Shown here piece after piece: positions 1-7,713 of a DNA stretch of 64,000 nucleotides (positions within the stretch are counted from its first letter, which is position 1; each line of letters starts with the position of its first letter). The DNA comes from Bacillus_I endophytica_A (GTDB lineage: Bacteria; Bacillota; Bacilli; Bacillales; Bacillaceae_H), in NCBI RefSeq assembly GCF_026790145.1, contig NZ_JALAMS010000014.1, positions 1 to 64,000 of the forward strand. The letters are read 5' to 3'. Both the position numbers and the translations under genes were made by a program. The notes under the pieces are model-generated. The model was not told the DNA's origin and did no database searches. It worked only from the letters and a program-made list of their open reading frames with translations.

Positions 1-338
1 TACAAAGGCTCTTTTTTATTCTTTTATAATTGTTTCTCTGTATAGGGAAGTATGACGCTTTAATCACTCATTGTGTTCCCATTTCTAAGGGGAGAGCATT
101 GTTAAGAATAGTAATCAAACTTTTCTCCTTTTAAGCGTTTCTCCTCAATCATTCCCCATATTTCTTATCGCTTTTCCTGCTGCTGTTTTCTCTTCAATTG
201 GTGTAGAGGGAGAGAAGATTTCGGTTCGTAAATCGTAGAAAACATCTAATTCTTTCAATATTCATATGTCTAGAGATACATATTTCATTATGATATCCTT
301 ACAACTAGCAAATAAAATACTAAAGGGGGAAGAATGAA
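1..338. other. intergenic/edge region upstream of MFS gene
   Basis: No convincing gene is seen. Just upstream of the MFS gene, ATATGT (264-269) and ACATAT (278-283) form a weak inverted repeat around TCTAGA and could be an operator. A strong Shine-Dalgarno AGGGGGA lies at 324-330. A three-codon mini-ORF (ATG AAA TGA, 334-342) overlaps the true start at 339. Confidence 0.4.
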
Positions 339-1772
339 ATGACAAACAACGAAAAGATGAACGGACAAAGTAAGCTTATTCTCTTCATCTTAATTCTAGG
401 AAACTTTTTATGTTTAATTAGTGAAACCATCATGAATGTGGCCTTACCAAAGATTATTTCAGAGTTTCATGTTCCTACAAGTTCTGCTCAGTGGCTCACA
501 ACCGGATATATGCTCATTATTGGCGTATCTGTCCCTGTATCTGCCTTTTTAATTCAACGATTTACACTTAGACAGTTATTTATGACAGCGATGAGCTTAT
601 ATGTAGTAGGGTCATTGATGGCCTTTATGACACCGCTTTTTTCTATATTGTTAATGGGAAGAATGATTCAAGCCTTAGGCACAGGTCTTGTTTTACCATT
701 AGTGATGAGTACGATGTTAACGCTTGTGCCTGTACATAAACGAGGGACAGTAATGGGCGTTTTCCAAGTTGCTATTTTATTTGCTCCTGCTATTGGACCT
801 GTCCTTTCAGGGATTGCCATTCAGTATTATTCGTGGCGAATTATCTTTCTAGGTCTTCTGATTGCAGCGGTTCTTATTTTATTATTTGCCGCTTTTAAGT
901 TAAAAAACGTGTTAGAAACCTCAAGACCAAAGATTCATATTCCATCTGTGGTGCTTTCAACGCTAGGTTTTGGCGGAGTTGTTTATAGCTTTAGTGTAGC
1001 TGGTGAAGGTTCCGGGTGGGGGAATCCATCGGTATGGATTACACTTGCAATTGGTATTATTGCTCTTGCTATCTTTGTGAGAAAACAAACAAAAATGACC
1101 TCACCAATGATTAGCATGACACCTTTTACATCATCTATTTTCTCAAGAGGCATTCTTTTAATGTTTCTCGTTATGATGATTCAGTTTTCTATGATGCTTA
1201 TTTTACCTCTTTATTTCCAAACAGCAGCATCATTGTCTCCACTCCAAACAGGCTTTCTTATGCTGCCAGGTGGAATTACGCTTGCCTTTACAGCCATGAT
1301 TGGAGGAAGATTATTCGATAAAATGGGCTTCAAGCCTCTTCTTGTTGTAGGTCTTATTCTTCTTATCATCATGCTAAGCTTATTTACGAGGATTTCGAGT
1401 GATACGACAACAACTGAAGCAACTATTTTATATGCTTTCTTTACGATTGGTGTAGGCCTAAGTGTAGGACCTGCAATGACGCTCGCTCTCAATCAAGTTC
1501 CAAAAGAACTGCATGCGCATGGTTCAGCGATTTCAAATACGATTAACCAAGTTTCAGGTGCGATTGGTCCAGCTCTTTATACAAGCATTATGACAATGAC
1601 GTCACAACGATTTATAGAAGGTGCAGAGGGAGGGAACCAATCTCTTCTTGAAGTACAAGGGATGACAGAAGGCGTGCATACCGTCTATTATACAGCTTTA
1701 GGTTTTGCAGCTCTTGCTTTCGTATTGGCACTGACACTAAAGCGGAAAGATCAACAACTTCAAAATGGCTAA
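339..1772 (+). CDS. MFS multidrug efflux transporter, DHA2 family (LmrB/EmrB-like)
   Basis: This 477-residue integral membrane protein has about 14 hydrophobic segments, typical of DHA2 drug:H+ antiporters. Family marks include the antiporter motif C region FAPAIGPVLSG near residue 150 and the LQTGFLMLPGG segment near 310. It should export a lipophilic drug or toxic metabolite using the proton gradient; the substrate cannot be read from sequence. The start is ATG 339, eight bases after the SD at 324-330. It is a single-gene unit closed by a strong terminator at 1781-1817. No regulator gene is adjacent within the window. Confidence 0.88.
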   Translation: MTNNEKMNGQSKLILFILILGNFLCLISETIMNVALPKIISEFHVPTSSAQWLTTGYMLIIGVSVPVSAFLIQRFTLRQLFMTAMSLYVVGSLMAFMTPLFSILLMGRMIQALGTGLVLPLVMSTMLTLVPVHKRGTVMGVFQVAILFAPAIGPVLSGIAIQYYSWRIIFLGLLIAAVLILLFAAFKLKNVLETSRPKIHIPSVVLSTLGFGGVVYSFSVAGEGSGWGNPSVWITLAIGIIALAIFVRKQTKMTSPMISMTPFTSSIFSRGILLMFLVMMIQFSMMLILPLYFQTAASLSPLQTGFLMLPGGITLAFTAMIGGRLFDKMGFKPLLVVGLILLIIMLSLFTRISSDTTTTEATILYAFFTIGVGLSVGPAMTLALNQVPKELHAHGSAISNTINQVSGAIGPALYTSIMTMTSQRFIEGAEGGNQSLLEVQGMTEGVHTVYYTALGFAALAFVLALTLKRKDQQLQNG

Positions 1773-1780
1773 CAAAGAAT

Positions 1781-1817
1781 AAAAAAAGCTATCCATAAAT
1801 GTGGATAGCTTTTTTTA
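1781..1817 (+). terminator. Rho-independent terminator after MFS gene
   Basis: Perfect stem AGCTATCCA / TGGATAGCT extended by A7/T7, with a 6-nt loop and a T7 tail. Confidence 0.9.
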
Positions 1818-1937
1818 TACGAATGAAGTTTCCTAATTTTCCATATAATGAAAATTTTAAAAATTTAAGTGTTTATTTTTTTATAACATGATAATTTTTA
1901 CAATGTAGGAAATATCAAAGAAAAGGAGAAATGATTT

Positions 1938-2387
1938 ATGAAGATTAAGATTGAAAATTTACCAAACTATCGTATTGCATATGTAAGACAAGTTGGTCCA
2001 TATGGTCCTCACAATGCTCAAACAATGGAGAAATTAAAAAACTGGGCTAAAGACAATAACCTACTCCATGAGAAGGCGATAATACTTGGAATTGCGCAGG
2101 ATCATCCCGACACAACTCCTCCTGAAAAATGCCGCTATGATGCTTGTCTTGTCATTTCAAACGATTACGAGATTGATGGGGCTGTGAGTGAAAGTGAACT
2201 ACCTGGTGGAAAATATGCGCTCTATAAAGTGAAACATACAGCAGAAGACATTCAACAAGCGTGGGATGAAATTTTTACTGAATTACTAAACAACAGTTAT
2301 CAATTTGATGATAAGCCCATTTTTGAAAGATATAGGGGTGAACTGGTTAATCAAGATTATTGTGAAATTTGTGTTCCGGTAAAATAA
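1938..2387 (+). CDS. GyrI-like small-molecule-binding domain protein
   Basis: This 149-residue soluble protein resembles the stand-alone GyrI/AraC-effector-binding fold (SbmC-like). The N-terminal pattern (ENLPNYRIAYVRQVGPYG), the central YDACLVI strand and the later GGKYALYKVKH stretch are typical. Such proteins bind small hydrophobic ligands; some inhibit DNA gyrase or hydrolyse toxic compounds. No DNA-binding domain is attached. ATG 1938 is preceded by AAAGGAGA. It stands alone, with a possible weak terminator at 2560-2590. The family assignment is good; the specific role is unknown. Confidence 0.75.
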   Translation: MKIKIENLPNYRIAYVRQVGPYGPHNAQTMEKLKNWAKDNNLLHEKAIILGIAQDHPDTTPPEKCRYDACLVISNDYEIDGAVSESELPGGKYALYKVKHTAEDIQQAWDEIFTELLNNSYQFDDKPIFERYRGELVNQDYCEICVPVK

Positions 2388-2733
2388 CTAAGAAACTAAG
2401 ATTCTTATACTTTTAGAAAAGCAATTTTATCTTAGTATTGCCTATCATCGTAAATTAGAGGCTTATAGTTATCTAAAGGTTTTTTAAACAAAAGATCTTT
2501 AAAAATCTAATTATGCAAACTTTTAAAGAGCTTCATTTTCATTCACTTTATAAAAAAGAGGGTAACAGGCTAATAGTCTGTTATCCTTATGTTTTTATTG
2601 TAATTAATTTCCAAGTAAGGTATAATAATCAATGTAATTGAAAAGGCTTCTTCATTTTTTAAGCCCTCTTTTAGTATTAAGAAGAAATCTCATGCGAACC
2701 AGAAATAAAAAGTGAAAGAATAGGAGGGGTGTA
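2388..2733. other. intergenic region
   Basis: No gene is seen. The stem GGGTAACAG (2560-2568) / CTGTTATCC (2578-2586), one G-U pair, followed by a T-rich stretch, may be a late terminator for the GyrI-like gene. Confidence 0.4.
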
Positions 2734-3351
2734 GTGGAGAAGTATAATATGGCAATTATACTAGTTCATGAAATATATGGAGTTAATGAACATATGCAAT
2801 ATATGAAGAAGAGGTTATCAAATTTAGGGATAGATGTAATATGCCCTAATTTATTACATAATGATATTTCTTATTCATATGCGGAAGAAGAACATGCTTA
2901 TAAGAATTTTATACAAAACATAGGGTTTGAAAACGGAGTGCTCCAAATCAATCAAGTCATCTTTAACCTGAAGCAACAGTATAGGAAGGTTGGAGTTATG
3001 GGGTTTAGTGTTGGAGCAACAATATCATGGTTATGTGGAAGAAATAACATATGTGATTTTATAATAGGTTGCTATGGGTCACGCATCCGCCATTATGTAG
3101 ATGTTAAGCCTGTTTGTCCTACATTACTTATATTTGCAAATGAAGAAAAATCATTTGATGTTCCTAAACTAGTAGATCTGTTAGAGGAAAAAAGAGATTC
3201 GTTTTTAGAGATAAAAAGGTTTGACGGATCTCATGGGTTTATGAATCCATTCTCAAGTCATTATAATAAATTGTTAGCTAATCAGGCTTTGCAATATATA
3301 AATAAATTTGTACAAAAACAATTAAGTGAAAGTTTTCTATCAGAAGGCTAA
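2734..3351 (+). CDS. dienelactone hydrolase family protein (alpha/beta hydrolase)
   Basis: A 205-residue alpha/beta hydrolase of the dienelactone-hydrolase group. The opening strand leads into VHEIYGVNEHM, matching the HE-x-x-G oxyanion region of this family. The nucleophile elbow is GFSVGA (about residues 90-95), so the nucleophile is Ser and not the Cys of classical chlorocatechol DLH. DGSHGF near residue 170 holds the catalytic His. The start is GTG 2734 behind GAGGGGTG; ATG 2749 is a weaker alternative. The protein is cytoplasmic with unknown substrate. It is monocistronic. Confidence 0.8.
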   Translation: MEKYNMAIILVHEIYGVNEHMQYMKKRLSNLGIDVICPNLLHNDISYSYAEEEHAYKNFIQNIGFENGVLQINQVIFNLKQQYRKVGVMGFSVGATISWLCGRNNICDFIIGCYGSRIRHYVDVKPVCPTLLIFANEEKSFDVPKLVDLLEEKRDSFLEIKRFDGSHGFMNPFSSHYNKLLANQALQYINKFVQKQLSESFLSEG

Positions 3352-3485
3352 ACAACTTTACCCAAACTGATTTTGTGTATTTCTATTTGTTAGCTAAAAA
3401 GAGAAAGATTAATATAATCCTTTTTTGTAACAAAATAACCATATTATACAATGAACTAATCTATTATTAAATACAATAAATTCAG

Positions 3486-3518
3486 AAAAGAATGATTATT
3501 ATAACATTCTTTTCTTTT
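3486..3518 (+). terminator. stem-loop between hydrolase gene and ABC transporter
   Basis: AAAAGAATG (3486-3494) and CATTCTTTT (3505-3513) form a perfect 9-bp stem with a 10-nt loop, followed by CTTTTT. It sits only some 20 nt before the SD of the ABC genes, so it is either the upstream terminator or a leader hairpin of the ABC operon. Confidence 0.6.
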
Positions 3519-3536
3519 TAACGAGGAGGATTAATA

Positions 3537-4416
3537 GTGGAACATGCATTAGAAGTAGAAAATCTACAAAAGTCATTTTCAAATTCGGATTTTTCTTTAA
3601 AAGACATATCTTTTTCTGTACCTTATGGCTCTATTGTTGGGTTTATTGGAGAAAATGGAGCAGGGAAAACAAGTACAATGGGTACAATCCTTGGAACATT
3701 AAGAAAGGATAGCGGCTACATAAGAGCATTTGGCGAAGAGATGAATGATGAAAAAAATGAGTTAAAAGAACATATTGGTGTTGTGTATGACAGCATGAAT
3801 TTTCCTGGTAATTTGGACGTAACAAAGCTAGGAAAAGTAATGAAACATGTCTACAAAAACTGGAACAGTGAGACGTATTCACATTATATTGATGTATTTT
3901 CTCTCTCTAAAAAACAGACGATAAAGAGTTTTTCAAAAGGCATGTCAATGAAAGTCTCGCTTGCGGTGGTTCTTTCCCATGATGCAAAAATTTTAATATT
4001 AGACGAGGGCAACAGCAGGGCTTGATCCTGTTGCACGAGAAGACGTATTGGACGTGTTTTCAGAGTTTGTAAAAGACCAAAAGCGGTCAATTTTGCTATC
4101 TTCTCATATTACGAGTGATATTGAGAAAATAGCAGATCAACTCGTGTTTATCAAGAAAGGAGAGATTGTGTTAAGGGTTAGCACAGAGGAATTATTAAAC
4201 AATTACACTATTGTTCAATGTAAAGCTCATGATGTAGAGGCAATTGCAGAGGAGAGCATTAGCATACGTAAGCGTGACAATGGTATGTTTGATATTCTCT
4301 TACCTTACAGCAAAGAACTTCCTCTGCAATATCAAAACAAAGACTTTACAATTGATGATATTACATTGCTATTAATGAAAGGAGACGTGAAACGTGAAGG
4401 GACTCTTATTAAGTAA
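3537..4416 (+). pseudogene. ABC transporter ATP-binding protein, frameshifted at Walker B
   Basis: This is an ABC-2 type ATPase (BcrA/YtrB-like) of about 293 codons split in two frames: 3537-4025 and the continuation to 4416. Walker A is GENGAGKTS (about residues 38-46) and the ABC signature region is FSKGMSMK (near 137). Walker B starts as ILILDE, then the frame breaks: the following bases give GNSRA-stop, whereas a one-base shift near 4009-4013 restores TAGLDPVAR. The downstream frame keeps the H-loop (LLSSHI). The site is not a homopolymer, so a real mutation is plausible, but a sequencing error is possible. GTG 3537 has SD GAGGAGGA. The permease gene overlaps by 23 bp. Confidence 0.82.
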
Positions 4417-5026
4417 TTTATATTCGATTGAAAAAAGCATTAAAGTATGTATGCTTTTCGCTATTGTAGCGATTCCATTTGTGTTAATGGCCGCCGATCA
4501 AGGTCCAGTATTGAGAATGGCATTCTTAGCTCCTTTTTTTCTATTAGCAATAACTTCTTTGGAAACGTTAAAACATGATAATGAATCAGGGTGGAACAAA
4601 TACGAAATTACCCTTCCTGTCAAAAGAGCTCATATTATTAGTAGTAAGTACTTTACATTTTTACTTCTCGTTATCCTTGGGATTACAGTTACATCTTTAG
4701 GGATGCTAATTGCTAATTTTTTAGATTGGTTTCAGTTTACTACTTCTTCTTTCGCTCTTGTAGCTAAAGGAGTATCGCTAGCATTATGTATAGGGGCTTT
4801 AGCATATCCTTTAACATATATTTTAGGAACCAAAAAGTCAGAAATAGTAATGGGAAGCAGTATAGGTTTTTCATTTGGACTGTGGTTTTTATTAGGTGGT
4901 TTGTTTTCTTTAGAGGGGCAAAATAGTGATGAAATCTTTGCGATTATACACCTTATAGTCTCAGTACTATGTTTTACAATTTCATACTTCGTTTGCAGAG
5001 TAATTTATAGCCGCAAAGAGTTTTAA
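4394..5026 (+). CDS. ABC-2 type transporter permease subunit
   Basis: A 210-residue membrane protein with about six hydrophobic segments. The layout, with the cytosolic LETLKHDNESGWNKYEITLPVKR stretch after the second helix, is typical of ABC-2 permeases partnering BcrA/YtrB-like ATPases. GTG 4394 lies inside the 3' end of the ATPase gene (23-bp overlap), indicating translational coupling. The export substrate is unknown; peptides or antibiotics are common for the group. If the ATPase frameshift is real, the transporter is inactive. A terminator follows at 5123-5151. Confidence 0.82.
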   Translation: MKGLLLSNLYSIEKSIKVCMLFAIVAIPFVLMAADQGPVLRMAFLAPFFLLAITSLETLKHDNESGWNKYEITLPVKRAHIISSKYFTFLLLVILGITVTSLGMLIANFLDWFQFTTSSFALVAKGVSLALCIGALAYPLTYILGTKKSEIVMGSSIGFSFGLWFLLGGLFSLEGQNSDEIFAIIHLIVSVLCFTISYFVCRVIYSRKEF

Positions 5027-5404
5027 AGCGACAGAATTTCTGAGCTTTTATGTTAGGGTCATTCTTCTTTTTATCATCCTAAGCATTATAAGAAGAGGGG
5101 AAAAATAATAGAGAAATAAGAGAGAGGATCTACTAAGATAGATCCTCTTTTGCTTATTTATTATCAGTTTATTAAGAGCTCCTAAGATATTTAGCGATGT
5201 GTTTTTTCCTAAATCGCTCGTCTACATAATAGCTACCATTTTCCATATTTTAATTGAAAGGAAATATTTTTTAATGCTTCAATTTTATTATAGTTCTTAT
5301 TGTAGAAAGTAGTTTTTTTGTTAATCAAAGAAGCTTTTAAGGGTACTTATCCTCCATGCTGAGATGAACTTTTAATGTATACAGATAATTTTCAAACTTG
5401 ACTT
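5027..5404. other. intergenic region before the sulfur cluster
   Basis: No gene is seen. It holds the ABC operon terminator and ends at the CstR promoter/operator. Confidence 0.5.
5123..5151 (+). terminator. terminator of ABC transporter operon
   Basis: AGAGGATCTA (5123-5132) / TAGATCCTCT (5139-5148), perfect 10-bp stem with 6-nt loop, followed by a short T run. Confidence 0.85.
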
Positions 5405-5424
5405 TATACCTTGGGGGGTATAAT
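5398..5424 (+). promoter_or_regulatory. CstR operator 1 over the cstR promoter
   Basis: The operator is TATACC-TTGGGG-GGTATA (5405-5422), a perfect 6-bp inverted repeat with a G-rich spacer, as for CsoR/CstR family operators. It overlaps a likely sigma-A promoter: TTGACT at 5398-5403 and TATAAT at 5419-5424 (15-bp spacing, or 17 if the -35 is read two bases earlier). Autoregulation of cstR is inferred. Confidence 0.75.
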
Positions 5425-5545
5425 ATTAGGGCTGTAATCTTCATTGTTCTTCTTGTAAATGAAGGAATACTTTTAGGTTGCGAAGCTGGGAATATCGTTT
5501 TTCAGAACCACTTAGCCTAAATAGAAAAGAAAGGAGTGTTGAATT

Positions 5546-5806
5546 TTGGAATATGATCAAAAAGTGAAAAATCGTTTGCGCCGAATTGAAGGACAGATTA
5601 AAGGTGTACTAAGTATGATGGAACAAAAGAAAGATTGTAGAGATATCGTAACTCAATTATCAGCTGCCAGAAGCGCTATAGATCGAACTATAGGCGTTAT
5701 TGTAAGTGAAAATCTAGAGCAGTGTGTCCGCGAAAGCATTGAAAAAGGGGAAAGTACAGAAGATCTAGTAAGAGAAGCTGTCGAATTATTAGTCAAAAGC
5801 AGATAA
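5546..5806 (+). CDS. cstR: persulfide-sensing repressor CstR (CsoR family)
   Basis: An 86-residue all-helical CsoR-family repressor. CsoR copper sensors use a Cys-His-Cys set. Here Cys31 (KKDCRD) and Cys60 (LEQCVR) are kept, but the His position four residues before the second Cys is Asn56. That is the CstR pattern, in which reactive sulfur species crosslink the two cysteines and release DNA. The neighbouring sulfurtransferase genes and five matching operators support this strongly. It is equivalent in position to B. subtilis yrkD. GAAAGGAGTG precedes the start. The start shown gives the usual family length. Confidence 0.9.
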   Translation: MEYDQKVKNRLRRIEGQIKGVLSMMEQKKDCRDIVTQLSAARSAIDRTIGVIVSENLEQCVRESIEKGESTEDLVREAVELLVKSR

Positions 5807-5807
5807 T

Positions 5808-5850
5808 AAAGTTCATCAACCTTATTGATTAAAGGTTGACGTACTTTATT
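5808..5850 (+). terminator. imperfect hairpin after cstR
   Basis: Sixteen-base arms 5808-5823 and 5832-5847 match at 14 positions, with an 8-nt loop and a short TTTATT tail. The right arm contains the TTGACG that serves as -35 for the next gene, so termination and re-initiation may compete here. Confidence 0.55.
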
Positions 5851-5879
5851 CCACACGTTTATATACCTATACAGGTATA
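5836..5879 (+). promoter_or_regulatory. promoter and CstR operator 2 upstream of yrkE
   Basis: TATACC-TATACA-GGTATA (5862-5879) is a perfect 6-bp inverted repeat with 6-bp spacer, the same design as operator 1. A -35-like TTGACG (5836-5841) and a TTATAT/TATATA -10 (5859-5865) overlap it. This suggests separate repression of yrkE and downstream genes. Confidence 0.7.
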
Positions 5880-5940
5880 TGTAATTAATCATCGTAAGTA
5901 ATGGTGAAATTTGAAATTTATTATTTTATTTTTTTACCAT

Positions 5941-5958
5941 TATACCCCTTTAGGTATT
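5941..5958 (+). promoter_or_regulatory. CstR operator 3 upstream of yrkE
   Basis: TATACC-CCTTTA-GGTATT, one mismatch from the perfect inverted repeat. It lies 24 bp before the yrkE start and 61 bp after operator 2, allowing cooperative binding or a roadblock. Confidence 0.6.
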
Positions 5959-5982
5959 CGAGTGAGGAGAAGGAGAATTATT

Positions 5983-6465
5983 ATGACCGAACAAAAGAAA
6001 CGAACAACAATTGTATTATTTAGTGGGGATTACGATAAAGCAATGGCAGCTTATATTATTGCCAACGGAGCAGCAGCTTATGACCATAAAGTAACTATTT
6101 TTCATACATTTTGGGGATTAAATGCTTTGCGTCAGGAAACATCAGCTCCTGTTAATAAAGGACTTCTAGAAAAGATGTTTGCTAAAATGATGCCTCGTGG
6201 CGCAGATAAAATGGAATTGTCAAAAATGCATTTCGGTGGGATAGGGCCTAAAATGATTAAGCACGTTATGAAGAAACATAATGCTCTAACATTACCACAG
6301 CTAGTTGAAATGGCACAGGAACAAGATGTGAACCTAGTAGCTTGCACAATGACAATGGATCTTCTTGGGTTACAGAAAGAAGAATTGCTGAATGATATCG
6401 AATATGCAGGTGTAGCAGCTTACTTAGCAGATGCAGAAGAGGGAAATGTGAACTTATTCATCTAA
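5983..6465 (+). CDS. yrkE: DsrE/DsrF-like sulfur-carrier protein YrkE
   Basis: This 160-residue cytoplasmic protein belongs to the DsrE/DsrF/DsrH-like group. The conserved cysteine is Cys121 in NLVACTMTMD, the expected persulfide-carrying position. The start is ATG 5983 behind GGAGAAGGAG; an in-frame upstream ATG at 5911 would add a hydrophobic tail encoded across operator 3 and is unlikely. In B. subtilis the orthologue sits in the yrkE-F-H-I-J set. It probably relays sulfane sulfur between TusA and rhodanese partners encoded just downstream. Operators 2 and 3 imply CstR control. Confidence 0.85.
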   Translation: MTEQKKRTTIVLFSGDYDKAMAAYIIANGAAAYDHKVTIFHTFWGLNALRQETSAPVNKGLLEKMFAKMMPRGADKMELSKMHFGGIGPKMIKHVMKKHNALTLPQLVEMAQEQDVNLVACTMTMDLLGLQKEELLNDIEYAGVAAYLADAEEGNVNLFI

Positions 6466-6509
6466 TAAGTTAAAAAGCCTCACAGAACAAAAGGAGTGTA
6501 ATAAAGACG

Positions 6510-6878
6510 ATGAACGAGAGTATTTTCATTAACATACTTATCTTTGGGTTCATTTTATTGTTTGTATTTCAACGTTTTATTACTAGAAAAGGAATGAAAC
6601 AAATTACAACAACAGAGTTAAAAAGGGAGTTGGAAGACAAAAAGAAACAGTTTATAGATGTTCGTACACCTTCCGAGTTCCGCACAAAACATATTAAAGG
6701 ATTTCAGAATATTCCTCTTGCAGAGCTCCGTCAACAGTCCCATCATCTTTCAAAGGAGAGAGAAGTTTTTGTAATTTGTCAAAGCGGTATGAGAAGCGCT
6801 AAAGGGAGTCGAGTGTTAAGAAAGCTTGGGTTTAAAAGAGTAACGAATATAAAAGGTGGGATGAATACTTGGATATAG
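6510..6878 (+). CDS. membrane-anchored rhodanese-like sulfurtransferase
   Basis: 122 residues: one N-terminal membrane segment (about 5-22) followed by a single rhodanese domain. The active-site loop is CQSGMRS with Cys90 as sulfur acceptor. Key rhodanese strands (FIDVRTPSEF and the final IKGGMNTW) are intact. The tether suggests it handles sulfane sulfur at the membrane, perhaps receiving sulfur from, or delivering it to, respiratory sulfide oxidation, but this is inferred. It lies 44 bp after yrkE and is probably cotranscribed. SD AAAGGAGTG precedes it. Confidence 0.85.
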   Translation: MNESIFINILIFGFILLFVFQRFITRKGMKQITTTELKRELEDKKKQFIDVRTPSEFRTKHIKGFQNIPLAELRQQSHHLSKEREVFVICQSGMRSAKGSRVLRKLGFKRVTNIKGGMNTWI

Positions 6879-6965
6879 AGACTTCTCATCATCACATAGA
6901 AACAAAAATCATCTTAGAAAATGACAGAGGTATTGAGCGTAAGAAAAATAATTTTTAAGCTCTAA

Positions 6966-6983
6966 TATACCCCACCCCCTATA
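6966..6983 (+). promoter_or_regulatory. CstR operator-like site 4 upstream of yrkF
   Basis: TATACC-CCACCC-CCTATA. The left half-site is perfect; the right half has CC in place of GG, so it is degenerate. The C-rich spacer equals the G-rich spacer of the other sites read on the minus strand. Weaker binding is expected. Confidence 0.45.
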
Positions 6984-7003
6984 TAGAATAAGGAGGAATA
7001 AGA

Positions 7004-7564
7004 ATGATAAAAGCAGATGCTGTGTTAGATGCAAAAGGATTAGCATGTCCAATGCCTATCGTAAGAACAAAAAAGAAAATGGATGAGTTAAAGGCTGGAC
7101 AAGTATTAGAAGTGCAAGCAACAGATAAAGGCTCGACAGCAGATTTACAAGCTTGGGCAAAAAATACAGGTCACAAATATTTAGAAACGAAAATAGAAGG
7201 AAATATACTTCATCATTTTCTTCGTAAAGATGGCGATCATCTCTTAGAAGAGAGATTTGCTATTCCTGCTATTTCACTAGAAGCATTCAGAAAGAAAGTT
7301 GAAAGTAATAAACAACCTTGTATTTTAGATGTTCGTGAGATAGAGGAATATGAACAAGCTCATATTCCAGGAGTAATTCATATCCCTCTTAGTGAAGTTG
7401 AAAAGCGTTCAAATGAGTTAAGCAAAGATGAAGAAATCTATGTTATTTGTCATTCTGGAAAAAGAAGTGAAATCGCAGCTCAAACTATGAGAAAACAAGG
7501 TTTTAAAAAGTTGATTAATGTTGTGCCAGGGATGTGTGATTGGAAAGGTAAAACAGAGCAATAA
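7004..7564 (+). CDS. yrkF: TusA-rhodanese fusion sulfurtransferase YrkF
   Basis: 186 residues with two domains. Residues 1-76 form a TusA domain with the CPMP motif (Cys15), the sulfur-relay cysteine. Residues 90-184 form a rhodanese domain with active-site loop CHSGKRS (Cys149). S. aureus CstA combines the same modules. The fusion should pass persulfide sulfur intramolecularly. A second TusA gene follows at 8891. The start ATG 7004 has SD AAGGAGG. An operator-like site precedes it. B. subtilis YrkF has the same architecture. Confidence 0.9.
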   Translation: MIKADAVLDAKGLACPMPIVRTKKKMDELKAGQVLEVQATDKGSTADLQAWAKNTGHKYLETKIEGNILHHFLRKDGDHLLEERFAIPAISLEAFRKKVESNKQPCILDVREIEEYEQAHIPGVIHIPLSEVEKRSNELSKDEEIYVICHSGKRSEIAAQTMRKQGFKKLINVVPGMCDWKGKTEQ

Positions 7565-7691
7565 AATAGGGTGTTGTATATTAAACAAGACCAGCTATTC
7601 TACAAACAAAGTCAGAGAAACTTTGAACTATTTCGAGAGAAAAAAAGCATGATTCATATTCTAATCTTTATGAAATTTTTTTACTACAAAA

Positions 7692-7709
7692 TATACTATA
7701 GGGGGTATT
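7692..7709 (+). promoter_or_regulatory. CstR operator 5 overlapping the yrkH ribosome binding site
   Basis: TATACT-ATAGGG-GGTATT, two mismatches from perfect symmetry. Its GGGGG core (7700-7704) is also the only SD for the GTG start at 7714, so a bound repressor would block elongation at the start of yrkH. Confidence 0.55.
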
Positions 7710-7713
7710 TAAT

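Noticed and set aside
5546..5806. Copper sensor CsoR
   Set aside because: The copper-ligand His is replaced by Asn56, no copA/copZ is adjacent, and all neighbours are sulfur-transfer genes.
5911..5982. N-terminal extension of the DsrE-like protein from an upstream ATG
   Set aside because: The extension is hydrophobic, spans CstR operator 3 and has no SD, while ATG 5983 has a strong one.
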